Source: Mesorhizobium sp. Root102
GTDB lineage: Bacteria > Pseudomonadota > Alphaproteobacteria > Rhizobiales > Rhizobiaceae
Direction of reading: 5' to 3'
Length of the DNA stretch: 64,000 nt
NCBI RefSeq assembly: GCF_001425625.1
Contig: NZ_LMCP01000044.1
Span: forward strand, 124,001-188,000
Position numbers and translations under genes: made by a program. Below, one piece after another: positions 8,358 to 16,899 of the stretch. The stretch's first letter is position 1, and each line of letters begins with the position of its first letter. The notes below the pieces were generated by a model. The model had not been told where the DNA came from and did not search any database. It worked only from the letters and a program-made list of their open reading frames with translations.

Positions 8358-9062
8358 ATGACCACGCTCCCCGATCCCGCGCGCTTCGCCCATGTCACAG
8401 ACTGGGTGTTCGATCTCGACAACACGCTCTATCCGCACCATACGAATCTGTTCTCGCAGATCGACGTCAAGATGACCGCCTATGTCGGCGAACTGCTGGC
8501 GCTGCCGCGCGACGAAGCGCGCAAGCTGCAGAAGGAACTCTACCGCGAATATGGCACGACGCTCAACGGGCTGATGACGCGCCACGGCATCGACCCCGAC
8601 GATTTCCTCGAGAAGGTGCATGACATCGATTATTCATGGCTGGTGCCCGATCCCGTTCTCGGCTCCGCCATCCGCCAGCTTCCGGGCCGCAAGTTCATCT
8701 TCACCAACGGCGACCGCAGGCACGCCGAACGCACTGCGCGGCAGCTCGGCATTCTCGACCATTTCGACGACATCTTCGATATCGTCGCGGCCGGGCTCAA
8801 TCCCAAACCGGCGCGCCAGACCTACGAGAAGTTCGCCGAGCTCCACGCCGTCACCGGCCACAATGCGGTGATGTTCGAAGACCTTGCCCGCAATCTTTCG
8901 GTGCCGAAGTCGCTCGGCATGACCACGGTGCTTGTCGTGCCACGCAATTTCGAGCCGACCTTTTCCGAGATATGGGAGCGCGACCCGGCCAACGAGGATG
9001 ACGTCGATTTCGTCACCGACGATCTGGCCGGCTTTCTGACGGCGATAGTCGCAAGGCAGTAG
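8358..9062 (+). CDS. HAD-family pyrimidine 5'-nucleotidase-type hydrolase
   Basis: The 234-aa protein carries HAD motif I as FDLDNTLYPH (nucleophile Asp19, acid/base Asp21), motif II in FIFTNGDRRHAE and motif III/IV around Lys in LNPKPARQTYEKF and FEDLARNL. It belongs to the SDT1/pyrimidine 5'-nucleotidase subgroup that dephosphorylates UMP, CMP or similar phosphates. ATG 8358 has AAGGAG eight bases upstream; an upstream in-frame extension exists but lacks a ribosome site. It is divergent from the GGDEF gene. Confidence 0.88.
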   Translation: MTTLPDPARFAHVTDWVFDLDNTLYPHHTNLFSQIDVKMTAYVGELLALPRDEARKLQKELYREYGTTLNGLMTRHGIDPDDFLEKVHDIDYSWLVPDPVLGSAIRQLPGRKFIFTNGDRRHAERTARQLGILDHFDDIFDIVAAGLNPKPARQTYEKFAELHAVTGHNAVMFEDLARNLSVPKSLGMTTVLVVPRNFEPTFSEIWERDPANEDDVDFVTDDLAGFLTAIVARQ

Positions 9063-9141
9063 GGAATGGGCAGTAGGCAGTAGGAGAATAAGGCGCCTGC
9101 GGTCTCCGCCTTGCAGATCGTTCCTTACTGCCTATTCCCTA
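9060..9141. repeat. Imperfect inverted repeat between convergent genes
   Basis: TAGGGAATGGGCAGTAGG at 9060-9077 recurs as the reverse complement at 9123-9141 with two mismatches, and AGTAGG-type units repeat within the left arm. The arms include the stop codons of both flanking convergent genes. It would fold into a long hairpin in either transcript and probably serves as a bidirectional terminator; it may also be a small dispersed element. Confidence 0.6.
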
Positions 9142-9984
9142 CTCCCCTAACTTGTAAAACCGGCTGATGATCCCCCAGGCCTCGTCGGCGGTGTCGACGA
9201 AGTCGATGATGTTCTGGTCGCCGGGGCTGATCGTGCCTTGTTCGGCAAGGAAGTCGAGATCGATCGCCCGTTTCCAGAAGGATTTGCCAAACAGGATCAC
9301 CGGCACGCGCTCCATGCGTCCGGTCTGGATCAGGGTCAGCGTCTCGAAGAACTCGTCCATCGTGCCGAAGCCGCCTGGAAACACCGCCACGGCCTTGGCG
9401 CGCATGACGAAATGCATCTTGCGGATGGCGAAATAATGGAAGTTGAAGCACAGCTCCGGCGTCACATAGATGTTCGGCGCCTGCTCATGCGGCAGGACGA
9501 TGTTGAGGCCGATCGACGGCGCGCCGACATCGTCGGCGCCGCGGTTTCCCGCTTCCATCACACCGGGTCCACCGCCGGTCACCACGACATATTCGCGGTA
9601 GTATGAAGCCGCCGACTGCCGCGAGCAGAGGCGGGCGAATTTGCGCGCCTCCTCATAGTATTTGCTGTTTTCCTCGAGATTCTTCTTCTGCGTCTCGTTC
9701 TTGGCCGCCCAGGCCTCGCCGCCGGGTTCCGGCAGGCGTGCGCCGCCGAACAGGATCACCGTCGAACGGATGCCGCGTTCGGCCAGGATCATCTCGGGCT
9801 TCAAGAGTTCGAGCTGCAACCTGACCGCGCGCAATTCGCGCCGCGTCATGAAGTCGGGATCGTTCCAGGCGAGCCGGTATGTTTCGGCACGCGTCTGCGG
9901 CGTGTCCGGCACGCTCTTCGACCGCTCCAGATCCTCGTCCGAATGCGGCAGCGGGGTCCACCCCGCCTTTTCCATAGGAGTCAT
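9139..9984 (-). CDS. LOG-family protein (nucleotide 5'-monophosphate phosphoribohydrolase type)
   Basis: The 281-aa protein shows the two LOG signatures: GGGPGVMEAGNRGA at about 137-150 and PGGFGTMDE at 203-211. LOG proteins cleave the ribose-base bond of cytokinin or purine nucleoside monophosphates; several bacterial members, like this one, carry an extra N-terminal helical region (about 90 residues). The C-terminal five codons run into the inverted repeat at 9060-9141. Start is ATG 9984 or the fourth codon (MEKAGW). It is divergent from dapD with a 212-base gap that holds a dispersed hairpin repeat. Confidence 0.85.
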   Translation of the reverse strand: MTPMEKAGWTPLPHSDEDLERSKSVPDTPQTRAETYRLAWNDPDFMTRRELRAVRLQLELLKPEMILAERGIRSTVILFGGARLPEPGGEAWAAKNETQKKNLEENSKYYEEARKFARLCSRQSAASYYREYVVVTGGGPGVMEAGNRGADDVGAPSIGLNIVLPHEQAPNIYVTPELCFNFHYFAIRKMHFVMRAKAVAVFPGGFGTMDEFFETLTLIQTGRMERVPVILFGKSFWKRAIDLDFLAEQGTISPGDQNIIDFVDTADEAWGIISRFYKLGE

Positions 9985-10064
9985 AATTGCCTTACCCGTC
10001 CAAATTCTTCACTTGCGCCGTCCCATGGCGCAGCCGCGATTGACCCCCATTGAGCCTTAACATA

Positions 10065-10111
10065 AGCAGGTTCCGCAAAAGTGTCCGGCGGTTTTGCGAC
10101 AAGAACCTGCT
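10065..10111. repeat. 47-bp rhizobial hairpin repeat, copy 1
   Basis: AGCAGGTTC at the left and GAACCTGCT at the right are perfect inverted arms, with a second inner pair GCAAAA/TTTTGC around a GTGTCCGGCGG loop. A second element of exactly the same length and layout is at 51642-51688. Elements of this look are scattered between genes in Mesorhizobium and Sinorhizobium. Here it lies upstream of dapD. Confidence 0.7.
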
Positions 10112-10196
10112 ACATGCAAAGCCCGCCAGGGGTCCGCGCGACTTTCAAAACAGGTTAAGGCGCAGCCCCTTAACAGCTTGGTAATGGAGCGAATTC

Positions 10197-11051
10197 ATGT
10201 CGAAGCCCGATCTGGCGAGCCTCGAAAAGACCATTGAGAAGGCCTTCGAGGAACGCGACGCGATTTCGACGGCAACGCGTGGCGAAACGCGTGACGCCAT
10301 CCAGTCGGCGCTCGACCTGCTCGATCGCGGCGCCGCCCGTGTCGCCGAGCGGCAGGCCGACGGCAAGTGGCATGTCAACCAGTGGCTCAAGAAGGCCGTG
10401 CTGCTATCCTTCCGTCTCAATCCGATGGAGATCATCAAGGGCGGCCCCGGCCAGGCCGTGTGGTGGGACAAGGTGCCGTCGAAGTTCGACGGCTGGAGCG
10501 CCGTCGACTTCGAGAAGGCGGGCTTCCGCGCCGTGCCGTCGTCGATCGTGCGCCGGTCGGCCTATGTCGCGCCGGGCGCCGTGCTGATGCCGTCCTTCGT
10601 CAATGTCGGCGCCTATGTCGATAGTGGCACCATGGTCGACACCTGGGCCTCGGTCGGCTCCTGCGCCCAGATCGGCAAGAACGTCCATCTGTCCGGCGGC
10701 GTCGGCATCGGCGGTGTGCTGGAGCCGATGCAGGCCGGTCCCACCATCATTGAGGACAATTGCTTCATCGGCGCGCGCTCGGAGGTCGTCGAGGGCTGCA
10801 TCGTGCGCGAAGGCTCGGTGCTCGGCATGGGCGTCTTCATCGGCCAGTCGACCAAGATCGTCGACCGCGCCACCGGCGAAATCTTTTATGGCGAAGTGCC
10901 GCCGAACTCCGTCGTCGTCGCCGGTTCGCTGCCGGGCAAGCCTTTTCCGAACAACGAGCCTGGCCCGAGCCTCTACTGCGCCGTCATCGTCAAGCGCGTC
11001 GACGCCAGGACCCGGTCCAAGACCTCGATCAACGAATTGCTGCGCGATTGA
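10197..11051 (+). CDS. dapD: 2,3,4,5-tetrahydropyridine-2,6-dicarboxylate N-succinyltransferase
   Basis: DapD succinylates tetrahydrodipicolinate in the succinylase branch of diaminopimelate and lysine synthesis. At 284 aa it has the family length. The N-terminal helical domain (1-100) is followed by a left-handed beta-helix of hexapeptide repeats (about 105-215, e.g. [31 protein letters not shown]) and the C-terminal [13 protein letters not shown]. DapE, which acts later in the same pathway, lies 2.7 kb downstream on the same strand with DUF805 genes between. Start ATG 10197 gives the standard N-terminus; the ribosome site is weak. Confidence 0.96.
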   Translation: MSKPDLASLEKTIEKAFEERDAISTATRGETRDAIQSALDLLDRGAARVAERQADGKWHVNQWLKKAVLLSFRLNPMEIIKGGPGQAVWWDKVPSKFDGWSAVDFEKAGFRAVPSSIVRRSAYVAPGAVLMPSFVNVGAYVDSGTMVDTWASVGSCAQIGKNVHLSGGVGIGGVLEPMQAGPTIIEDNCFIGARSEVVEGCIVREGSVLGMGVFIGQSTKIVDRATGEIFYGEVPPNSVVVAGSLPGKPFPNNEPGPSLYCAVIVKRVDARTRSKTSINELLRD

Positions 11052-11082
11052 TCTTTCCGCAAAGCGAGCGCACCTTCCGCCG

Positions 11083-11101
11083 GCGCGACAATCGGTCGCG
11101 C
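11083..11101 (+). terminator. Small hairpin after dapD
   Basis: GCGCGAC (11083-11089) and GTCGCGC (11095-11101) form a perfect 7-bp stem with a 5-base loop between the dapD stop and the first DUF805 start. No T-tract follows, so it may attenuate rather than stop transcription. Confidence 0.35.
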
Positions 11102-11124
11102 TGGTTCAATATGGAGGGGGTGAC

Positions 11125-11487
11125 ATGGACTGGAAATATCTGCTCACAAGCTTTGATGGTCGCATCAACCGTGGCAAGTTCTGGGCCGCGATCGGAGTTT
11201 TCGTCGTCATTGGCATCGTTGGCTTTATTCTCGATGCGATCCTCGGCACACGCATCACCACTGCCAGCGGCGCCCAGATCGGCCTCATCGGCATTCTCGT
11301 CGCTCTCGCCTCGATCTATTTCGCACTCGCAGTCTATGCCAAGCGCTGGCATGATCGCGGCAAGTCGGGCTGGTGGAGCCTGATCATGCTGGTGCCTTTC
11401 ATCGGCCCGATCTGGTTTCTGGTGGAATGCGGCATTCTCGAAGGCGCCAGGGGCGCCAATCAATATGGACCGGACCCGCTTGCCTGA
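11125..11487 (+). CDS. DUF805 membrane protein (first of a tandem pair)
   Basis: The 120-aa product starts MDWKYLLTSFDGRINRGKFW, the standard DUF805 entry (aromatic F-x-GR-x-R-x-x-FW). It has three membrane segments: about 20-40, 53-75 (IGILVALASIYFALAVYAKRW) and 85-103. The DUF805 hallmark R-x-H-D-x-x-x-S-G-W is present as KRWHDRGKSGWW. The C-terminus NQYGPDP is the usual DUF805 ending. GGAGGGGG precedes ATG 11125. DUF805 proteins have no defined function; some are called inner-membrane YhaH-like proteins. The next DUF805 gene overlaps it by 23 bases. Confidence 0.88.
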   Translation: MDWKYLLTSFDGRINRGKFWAAIGVFVVIGIVGFILDAILGTRITTASGAQIGLIGILVALASIYFALAVYAKRWHDRGKSGWWSLIMLVPFIGPIWFLVECGILEGARGANQYGPDPLA

Positions 11488-11857
11488 CAGATCAGATCTC
11501 ACCTGGCTTTTCTTCAAAACCTCGGGCCGCGTCAGTCGCGCGGCCTATTTTCTTGGCGGGTTGCTCGTCGCCATTATCCAGGCTTTTCCGCTCTACCGCT
11601 TCACGCTGGTACCGGAAGGCTCGGCCGAGAGCAACATGTGGTCGTTCATCTTCTTTGTCGCCTTCATCGCCTCGCTGTGGTCGAATATCGCACTGGCGGT
11701 GAAGCGGCTGCACGACTTGGACAAACCGGGCATTGCCGCGCTGATCCTGTTCGTGCCGGTGGTCTCGATCGTCGCCTTCCTTGTGTTGTGCCTGTTTCCA
11801 GGGCAGCCTGGACCCAACCGCTATGGCCGGCGTACCAATGAGCCGGCACAATCCTGA
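11465..11857 (+). CDS. DUF805 membrane protein (second of a tandem pair)
   Basis: This 130-aa protein also has the DUF805 plan: LTWLFFKTSGRVSRAAYFLG at the start, three membrane helices, AVKRLHDLDKPG at the position of the family R-x-H-D motif, and PGPNRYGRR at the end. It overlaps the upstream paralogue by 23 bases in another frame, so the two are co-translated. The pair is too different in sequence to be a recent duplication. The following gene starts 13 bases after its stop. Confidence 0.85.
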   Translation: MDRTRLPDRSDLTWLFFKTSGRVSRAAYFLGGLLVAIIQAFPLYRFTLVPEGSAESNMWSFIFFVAFIASLWSNIALAVKRLHDLDKPGIAALILFVPVVSIVAFLVLCLFPGQPGPNRYGRRTNEPAQS

Positions 11858-11870
11858 GGGCTGATCGGAC

Positions 11871-12647
11871 ATGCGCTACCGCACGCTTGATCCGAAACTG
11901 ATCGTCGAAACCGCCGAGCGGCTGGAAGAGCGGATCGCCGATCGTTTCCCCGAAGCGGGATTGCGTGGCGTCGCCGCCGAACTGGTCTCGCTGTCGCGCG
12001 ATCTGGCCAAGACGGCCAAGACGCTCGAAGCACCGATCTGGTGGCTGCGGGGGCTCATTGTCGCCGCCTTCGTCGCTGGTGTGTTGGTGTTCCTGTTCGT
12101 CGGTACCATCTTGCCGATCGACCGCATTTCGGGAACCCACGATGCCCTGCAGTCGGTGCAAGGCATAGAAGCTTCGATCAACACCGTCATACTCGCTGTG
12201 TTGGGCTTACTTGCTCTGATCCGCACCGAGGAGCGCATCAAGCGCAAAAGGGTGTTTCGCCAGTTGCACGGCCTGCGCTCGCTGATCCATGTCATCGACA
12301 TGCACCAGCTGACCAAGGATCCGGCGGCCCTTTCGGCGAGCTTCAAACCGACGGCGCACTCGCCGGCCCGCATCACCAATGCCGCCGACCTGGCGCGCTA
12401 CCTCGACTATTGCTCCGAAATGCTGTCGATCACCGGCAAGATCGCGGCGCTGTTCGCGCAGTCGGTCAATGACGACGTGGTCATCGACGGCGTCAACGAC
12501 ATCGAAAACCTGGCGTCCAACCTGTCGCGGAAAATCTGGCAGAAGATCACGTTGATCGACGGCCGGCCGGCGGCGCGGCAATCTGCTCCGGCGCCAGGCC
12601 CGGCGAGCCAAGCCGCTCCGCCTCCGCCGCGCGCACCAAGGCGGTGA
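11871..12647 (+). CDS. Two-helix membrane protein of unknown function
   Basis: I do not recognise a family. The 258-aa product has a cytosolic N-terminal helical region (1-58), two transmembrane helices (about 60-80 and 101-121, WLRGLIVAAFVAGVLVFLFV and TVILAVLGLLALI), then a C-terminal domain of about 135 residues with RTEERIKRKRVFRQLHGLRS and LARYLDYCSEMLSITGKIAA. The last 25 residues are Pro/Ala/Gln-rich. It follows the DUF805 pair closely and is probably in the same transcript. Its 3' end overlaps the convergent reductase gene by 101 bases; the Pro/Ala tail lies inside this overlap. Confidence 0.7.
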   Translation: MRYRTLDPKLIVETAERLEERIADRFPEAGLRGVAAELVSLSRDLAKTAKTLEAPIWWLRGLIVAAFVAGVLVFLFVGTILPIDRISGTHDALQSVQGIEASINTVILAVLGLLALIRTEERIKRKRVFRQLHGLRSLIHVIDMHQLTKDPAALSASFKPTAHSPARITNAADLARYLDYCSEMLSITGKIAALFAQSVNDDVVIDGVNDIENLASNLSRKIWQKITLIDGRPAARQSAPAPGPASQAAPPPPRAPRR

Positions 12648-13590
12648 TCCGCTGGACCATCGGCGCCGGCGTGCCGGCCTTTTCCGCCAGCCGCAGGATG
12701 GCGCCTTGCAAGTCATCGATCTCCGTCGGCCGGCCGCGCTGCAAATCGTCCCACATCGATGAGCGTGCCTGCGGGTCGATCACCAGCATGCGCCGCGCCA
12801 GCAGTTTGAACAGCCAGTCCGGCAGCCTGAGCACTCTCGGCAGCAGCGCCGGGCGAAGGCCGGCGATCCGCGCCGGCACGATGCCGGAAGCCTTCATCGC
12901 CTGGAGCGCCTCGTCGATCTGACCGGCCAGGATCAGCCGCCAGCCACGGTTGGCCAATTCGGTCGCCAGCGGCAGGTCCGACAGCGCCACCAGCGCGTTG
13001 TTCAAATTCATCAGCAGCTTGCCCCACAGCACGGCCATCATCTCGCCATGGGCTTCGACCGCAAACCCTTCGACGCCGAGCAGGTTGACCAGGCCGGCGT
13101 CGCCATCCTCGACCATCACCGTGCCGTCGCTGGCGCGGTGCACGCGCAGCGGCAGTTCGCCATCCGGCGACTGCACTACGTTGAACGGCACCATGCCGGC
13201 CAGCACCGTGCGCCCAGCAAGTCCGGCGCGCAGCCTGTCGGCATTGTCGACGCCGTTCTGCAGACTGACCACCACAGCATCGGGGCGGGCATGGGCCTTG
13301 ATGAGGGCTGCCATGTCCTGCGTCGCGCCGCTCTTGACCGTGACCAGGATCACATCCGCCTGCGGCAGGGCGGCGGCCGGATCGGTGGTGACGACAAGCG
13401 ACTCCGGCTTGATGGGGCGATCGCGGCCTTCGAGGTCTCTGACCCGCAACCCACCCTGCCGCAACGCCGCCTCGATACGCGGCCGGGCCAGGAGAATCAC
13501 CTCGCGCCCGGCGAGCGCCAAGCAGCCGCCGGCATAGCAGCCGATGCTGCCGGCGCCGGCAATGACGATCCTTCTGTCCTCGTTTGCCAT
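12547..13590 (-). CDS. 2-dehydropantoate 2-reductase family protein
   Basis: The 347-aa protein has an N-terminal NADP-binding Rossmann motif (VIAGAGSIGCYAGGCLALAG, about 10-29) and the ketopantoate reductase layout: TVKSGATQ, LQNGVDNADRL with the conserved Asn, and KLLMNLNNAL carrying the catalytic Lys and Asn. The family reduces ketopantoate to pantoate with NADPH (pantothenate synthesis), but many rhizobia have several paralogues, so the substrate is unproven. Start ATG 13590 (MANEDRR) is chosen since the fold begins there; the frame extends 23 codons upstream. It is divergent from dapE. Confidence 0.82.
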   Translation of the reverse strand: MANEDRRIVIAGAGSIGCYAGGCLALAGREVILLARPRIEAALRQGGLRVRDLEGRDRPIKPESLVVTTDPAAALPQADVILVTVKSGATQDMAALIKAHARPDAVVVSLQNGVDNADRLRAGLAGRTVLAGMVPFNVVQSPDGELPLRVHRASDGTVMVEDGDAGLVNLLGVEGFAVEAHGEMMAVLWGKLLMNLNNALVALSDLPLATELANRGWRLILAGQIDEALQAMKASGIVPARIAGLRPALLPRVLRLPDWLFKLLARRMLVIDPQARSSMWDDLQRGRPTEIDDLQGAILRLAEKAGTPAPMVQRITALVRAAEAERLGSPGLAPEQIAAPPAGRRST

Positions 13591-13718
13591 CCTGTCGCCC
13601 GCATCCGGCCCGCAACTATACGACATGAAAACCATAATGTCGGCGGTATCGCCAGCCATGGGGCTGGTCCCTATGTCTGGCCGTGACAGGCCCTGCGCTT
13701 TCGACTATCGCTTTTTCC

Positions 13719-14912
13719 ATGACGCTGCCGACCGATCCCGCCGAAAACCTTGCCGCCCTTATCCGTTGTGCTTCGGTGACGCCCACCGAGGGCGGTGCGC
13801 TGAGCGTACTGGAGACGATGCTGAAACCGCTCGGCTTCCTGGTCGATCGGCCGGTGTTTTCCGAAGACGGCACGCCCGACATCGAAAACCTCTATGCAAG
13901 GCGTTCCGGCAACGGCCCGCATCTGATGTTCGCCGGTCACACCGACGTGGTGCCGGTCGGCGACGAAGCCGCCTGGACGCATCCGCCCTTCGCCGCCGAG
14001 ATCGCCAATGGCGAGATGTATGGCCGTGGCGCGGTCGACATGAAGGGCGGCATCGCCTGTTTCATCGCCGCCGTGGCGCGCCATGTCGAGCAGAATGGTG
14101 GTCCGAAAGGGTCGGTCTCGCTGCTGATCACCGGCGACGAGGAAGGTCCGGCCGTCAACGGCACGGTCAAGCTGCTCGAATGGGCGGCTTCCAGGGGCGA
14201 GAAATGGGATGCCTCTATCGTCGGCGAGCCGACCAACCCGGACGCGCTCGGCGATATGATCAAGATCGGCCGCCGCGGCTCGATGTCCGGCGCCGTCACC
14301 GTCAATGGCCGTCAGGGCCACGTCGCCTACCCGCAGCTTGCCGACAATCCGGTGCGCGGGCTGATGAGCCTGGTCGACGCCTTGCTGCATCCCGTCTTCG
14401 ACAAGGGAACCAGGGATTTCCAGCCGACCAACCTGGAGATCACCTCCATCGATGTCGGCAACCCGGCCACCAATGTCATTCCGGCCAAGGCGACCGCGAC
14501 CTTCAACATCCGCTTCAACGACACCTGGACTGATGAGACCCTGCAGGCCGAGATCCACAACCGGCTCGACCAGGCGGCCAGGCGCAAGAAGTACCGGCAG
14601 GGCAAGAAGACGCCGGTCGACTATGAACTCGTCTGGCGCGACCGGCCAAGCCATGTCTTTCTGACTCGCGACGACAGACTGATCGAAACGCTCCGCGGCT
14701 CGATCAAGTCGGCGGTCGGCAAGGAGCCGACCCTGTCGACCTCCGGAGGCACCTCCGACGCGCGTTTCATCAAGGACTATTGCCCGGTGGTCGAGTTCGG
14801 GCTGGTCGGCAAGACGATGCACATGGTCGACGAGCGCGTCGCCATTGCCGATCTCGAAACGCTGACGCAAATCTACCAGCGCTTCATCGAAGACTGGTTC
14901 GGACAGGGCTGA
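13719..14912 (+). CDS. dapE: Succinyl-diaminopimelate desuccinylase
   Basis: DapE removes succinate from N-succinyl-LL-diaminopimelate, a step of lysine and cell-wall precursor synthesis. The 397-aa protein is an M20 metallopeptidase: the metal and catalytic residues His74 and Asp76 ([12 protein letters not shown]), Asp107 ([10 protein letters not shown]) and the acidic pair Glu141-Glu142 ([11 protein letters not shown]) are all visible. The dimerisation domain follows and the C-terminal [11 protein letters not shown] is typical. ATG 13719 starts at the conserved MTLPTDP; the frame extends 12 codons upstream. A membrane protein gene follows 5 bases after the stop. Confidence 0.95.
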   Translation: MTLPTDPAENLAALIRCASVTPTEGGALSVLETMLKPLGFLVDRPVFSEDGTPDIENLYARRSGNGPHLMFAGHTDVVPVGDEAAWTHPPFAAEIANGEMYGRGAVDMKGGIACFIAAVARHVEQNGGPKGSVSLLITGDEEGPAVNGTVKLLEWAASRGEKWDASIVGEPTNPDALGDMIKIGRRGSMSGAVTVNGRQGHVAYPQLADNPVRGLMSLVDALLHPVFDKGTRDFQPTNLEITSIDVGNPATNVIPAKATATFNIRFNDTWTDETLQAEIHNRLDQAARRKKYRQGKKTPVDYELVWRDRPSHVFLTRDDRLIETLRGSIKSAVGKEPTLSTSGGTSDARFIKDYCPVVEFGLVGKTMHMVDERVAIADLETLTQIYQRFIEDWFGQG

Positions 14913-14917
14913 GCAGC

Positions 14918-15550
14918 ATGCTTTCGGCGGACGAAACCCAAGCTTCGCTGACGGGCGCCTGGCGATTGATGCTCGGCAAGGCCGATGGATTGCGCCTGCT
15001 CGACCTGTCGGCCGACGGCTTCTGGAATTCCTTTTTCGCCATTGTCGTTGCAGCACCGGCGCTGATCGTCGGATGGGTCGGCATCGCCAACGAGATCGGC
15101 GATCCCGATGCCTTCGTGGGTCGCTTCAGCATGCTGGTGCGCCTGGCGACGGTCGATATCGGCTCCTGGGTGCTGCCGCTGATTGCGCTCGCTTTGATCG
15201 CGCCGCGCGCCGGCATCGGCGGCCGCTTCGTCCATTACGTCGTCGCCAGCAACTGGGCTTCGGCCATCACTGCCTGGCTGATGCTGCCTTCGGCGCTGAT
15301 CCGGCTTTTCCTGTCGTCCGCGAGCCAGGTTTCAAGCCTTGTGTCGCTGTTGTTGTTTGCCCTGTCGATGGTGCTGACCTGGCGCATGACCAACGCCACC
15401 ATCGGCAAGGGCGCAGCAGTCGGCACCGCCGTTTTCGTCGGCATGTTCATCGCGTCGCTGTTGGTGCTGTTCGGCCTGCAGACGCTGCTCGGCATTACCG
15501 TGCCGGATGATGTCGGGGCTCAGAGCCTTTCCGGGTTCGTCTCCGGGTAG
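14918..15550 (+). CDS. Polytopic membrane protein downstream of dapE
   Basis: The 210-aa product has about five hydrophobic segments (FFAIVVAAPALIVGWVGIA, SWVLPLIALALIA, WASAITAWLMLPSALIRLFL, SLVSLLLFALSMVL, AVFVGMFIASLLVLFGL). I do not recognise a named family; proteins of this size and layout follow dapE in other rhizobia. The start at ATG 14918, five bases after the dapE stop, suggests coupled expression. The stop codon lies inside the first unit of a tandem 26-bp hairpin repeat. Confidence 0.72.
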   Translation: MLSADETQASLTGAWRLMLGKADGLRLLDLSADGFWNSFFAIVVAAPALIVGWVGIANEIGDPDAFVGRFSMLVRLATVDIGSWVLPLIALALIAPRAGIGGRFVHYVVASNWASAITAWLMLPSALIRLFLSSASQVSSLVSLLLFALSMVLTWRMTNATIGKGAAVGTAVFVGMFIASLLVLFGLQTLLGITVPDDVGAQSLSGFVSG

Positions 15551-15596
15551 AGCCTTCCGGCCTCTATCCTGGGTAGAGCCTTCGGGCCTCTATCCA
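15545..15596. repeat. Tandem 26-bp hairpin repeat, likely bidirectional terminator
   Basis: Two 26-base units sit head to tail (15545-15570 and 15571-15596), differing at two positions. Each has GGGTAGAG at the left and CTCTATCC at the right, so each folds into its own hairpin with a small TTCC or TTCG loop. The first unit includes the stop of the upstream membrane protein and the second ends 3 bases before the truA stop. The duplication gives two terminators between convergent genes. Confidence 0.65.
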
Positions 15597-15598
15597 GG

Positions 15599-16369
15599 TT
15601 AGTCGACCTCAGGATAATCGACGCTCGAATAGTCGACGCCAACGAGAAACAGCCCGTCTGGCGGCGCCACTTGGCCGCAGGCGGCGCGGTCATGCGCCTC
15701 GAGCGCCGCTTTCAGGTCGGCTTCGGTCCAGCCGCCGTCGCCGACACGCTTGAGCGAGCCGACCATCGAACGCACCTGATTGTGCAGGAAGGAGCGCGCA
15801 GAGGCCCTTACCTCGATCAGGTCACCTTGCCTCATCACATCGAGCCGCTCCAGCGTCCTGATCGGGCTGTTGGCCTGGCACTGGGTCGAGCGGAAGGTGG
15901 TGAAGTCATGTCGTCCGAGCAGGACCTTCGCCGCTTCATGCATGGCGCCGGTGTCGAGCCGCTTCGGCACCCACCACACCTTTCCCTTGTCGAGCGCGGC
16001 CGGCGCGCGGCGGTTGAGGATGCGGTAGAGATAGTGGCGGCCGGTGGCCGAGAAGCGAGCGTCGAAACCGTCCGAGACGACCGTCGCTTTCAGGATGGCG
16101 ATGCGTGCGCCGGCCGCCTGCAGATGGGCATTGATGGCATCGCGCACCTTGTCGCCTGGCCACGCCTTGGCGAGGTCGACATGCGCCACCTGGGCGGTCG
16201 CATGCACGCCGGCATCGGTGCGGCCGGCGGCTCGCAACCTGACCTCTTCGCCGCAGAATTTTTCGATCGCTTGCTCGATCGCCTGCTGCACCGAAGGCTG
16301 ATCCGCCTGGTGCTGCCAGCCGGCAAACAGGCTGCCGTCATATTCGATGTCGAGGCGAAAACGCGGCAT
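15599..16369 (-). CDS. truA: tRNA pseudouridine synthase A
   Basis: TruA converts uridines 38-40 in the tRNA anticodon stem to pseudouridine. The 256-aa protein has the catalytic Asp52 in [14 protein letters not shown], the N-terminal [17 protein letters not shown], and [13 protein letters not shown] near the C-terminus. It is the last gene of a minus-strand run def-fmt-GNAT-truA that is common in Rhizobiales. Confidence 0.96.
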   Translation of the reverse strand: MPRFRLDIEYDGSLFAGWQHQADQPSVQQAIEQAIEKFCGEEVRLRAAGRTDAGVHATAQVAHVDLAKAWPGDKVRDAINAHLQAAGARIAILKATVVSDGFDARFSATGRHYLYRILNRRAPAALDKGKVWWVPKRLDTGAMHEAAKVLLGRHDFTTFRSTQCQANSPIRTLERLDVMRQGDLIEVRASARSFLHNQVRSMVGSLKRVGDGGWTEADLKAALEAHDRAACGQVAPPDGLFLVGVDYSSVDYPEVD

Positions 16370-16392
16370 GCCGGGCGGCTATACGCTCTCGC

Positions 16393-16899
16393 CTAGGCGG
16401 CGAGAGCGGTGAAGGCGGAGGCGTAGACCAGCCTGCCTGCCTCAGGTGCGTCGCCCCAGGCCAGCGCCTGTAGCGCCTCGCCCTGGTACTCGCTTTCGAA
16501 GTTCTCGGCACGCGCGTGGCTATAGCCGAAACGCCCGTAATAGGTGGGGTCGCCCAGCACCACGGCCAGCGTTTCGCCACCATCCCTGAGGCGGATATGC
16601 GCCTCGCGGATCAGCGCCCCGCCAATGCCGCTGCCATGGAACGAAGGCTCCACCGCCAGCGGCGCGAGCGCCACGGCCGCAAAATTCTTGCCGCCATTCT
16701 GGACGAACAGCCGCGAAAACAGGATGTGGCCGACCACCTGGCCGTCTTCTTCCGCCACCAGTTCGGCAACGGCGTCGCCACCGGTCACCAGCGCGTCGAC
16801 CAGCCCGGCCTCCGCCTGCTGGCCGAAAGCGTGTTCCTCGACGAGGCGAATGGCCTCGCGATCCCGCGGCGTCGCCGCGCGTATCGACATCATGCTCAT
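16393..16899 (-). CDS. GNAT N-acetyltransferase
   Basis: The 168-aa protein has the GNAT fold: [20 protein letters not shown] at the start, the acetyl-CoA loop around [19 protein letters not shown] (R/Q-x-x-G-x-G/A type), and [14 protein letters not shown], which is typical of the YhbS-like subgroup. Its ATG 16899 overlaps the fmt stop as ATGA, so translation is coupled to fmt. This type usually acetylates small molecules or proteins; the substrate is unknown. Conserved linkage to fmt and truA in rhizobia hints at a translation-related role, which is inference. Confidence 0.85.
   Translation of the reverse strand: MSMMSIRAATPRDREAIRLVEEHAFGQQAEAGLVDALVTGGDAVAELVAEEDGQVVGHILFSRLFVQNGGKNFAAVALAPLAVEPSFHGSGIGGALIREAHIRLRDGGETLAVVLGDPTYYGRFGYSHARAENFESEYQGEALQALAWGDAPEAGRLVYASAFTALAA

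Noticed and set aside
13671-15056. A 461-codon minus-strand frame opposite dapE
   Set aside because: It is antisense to a clear dapE, with the low-information composition of a shadow frame and no domain.
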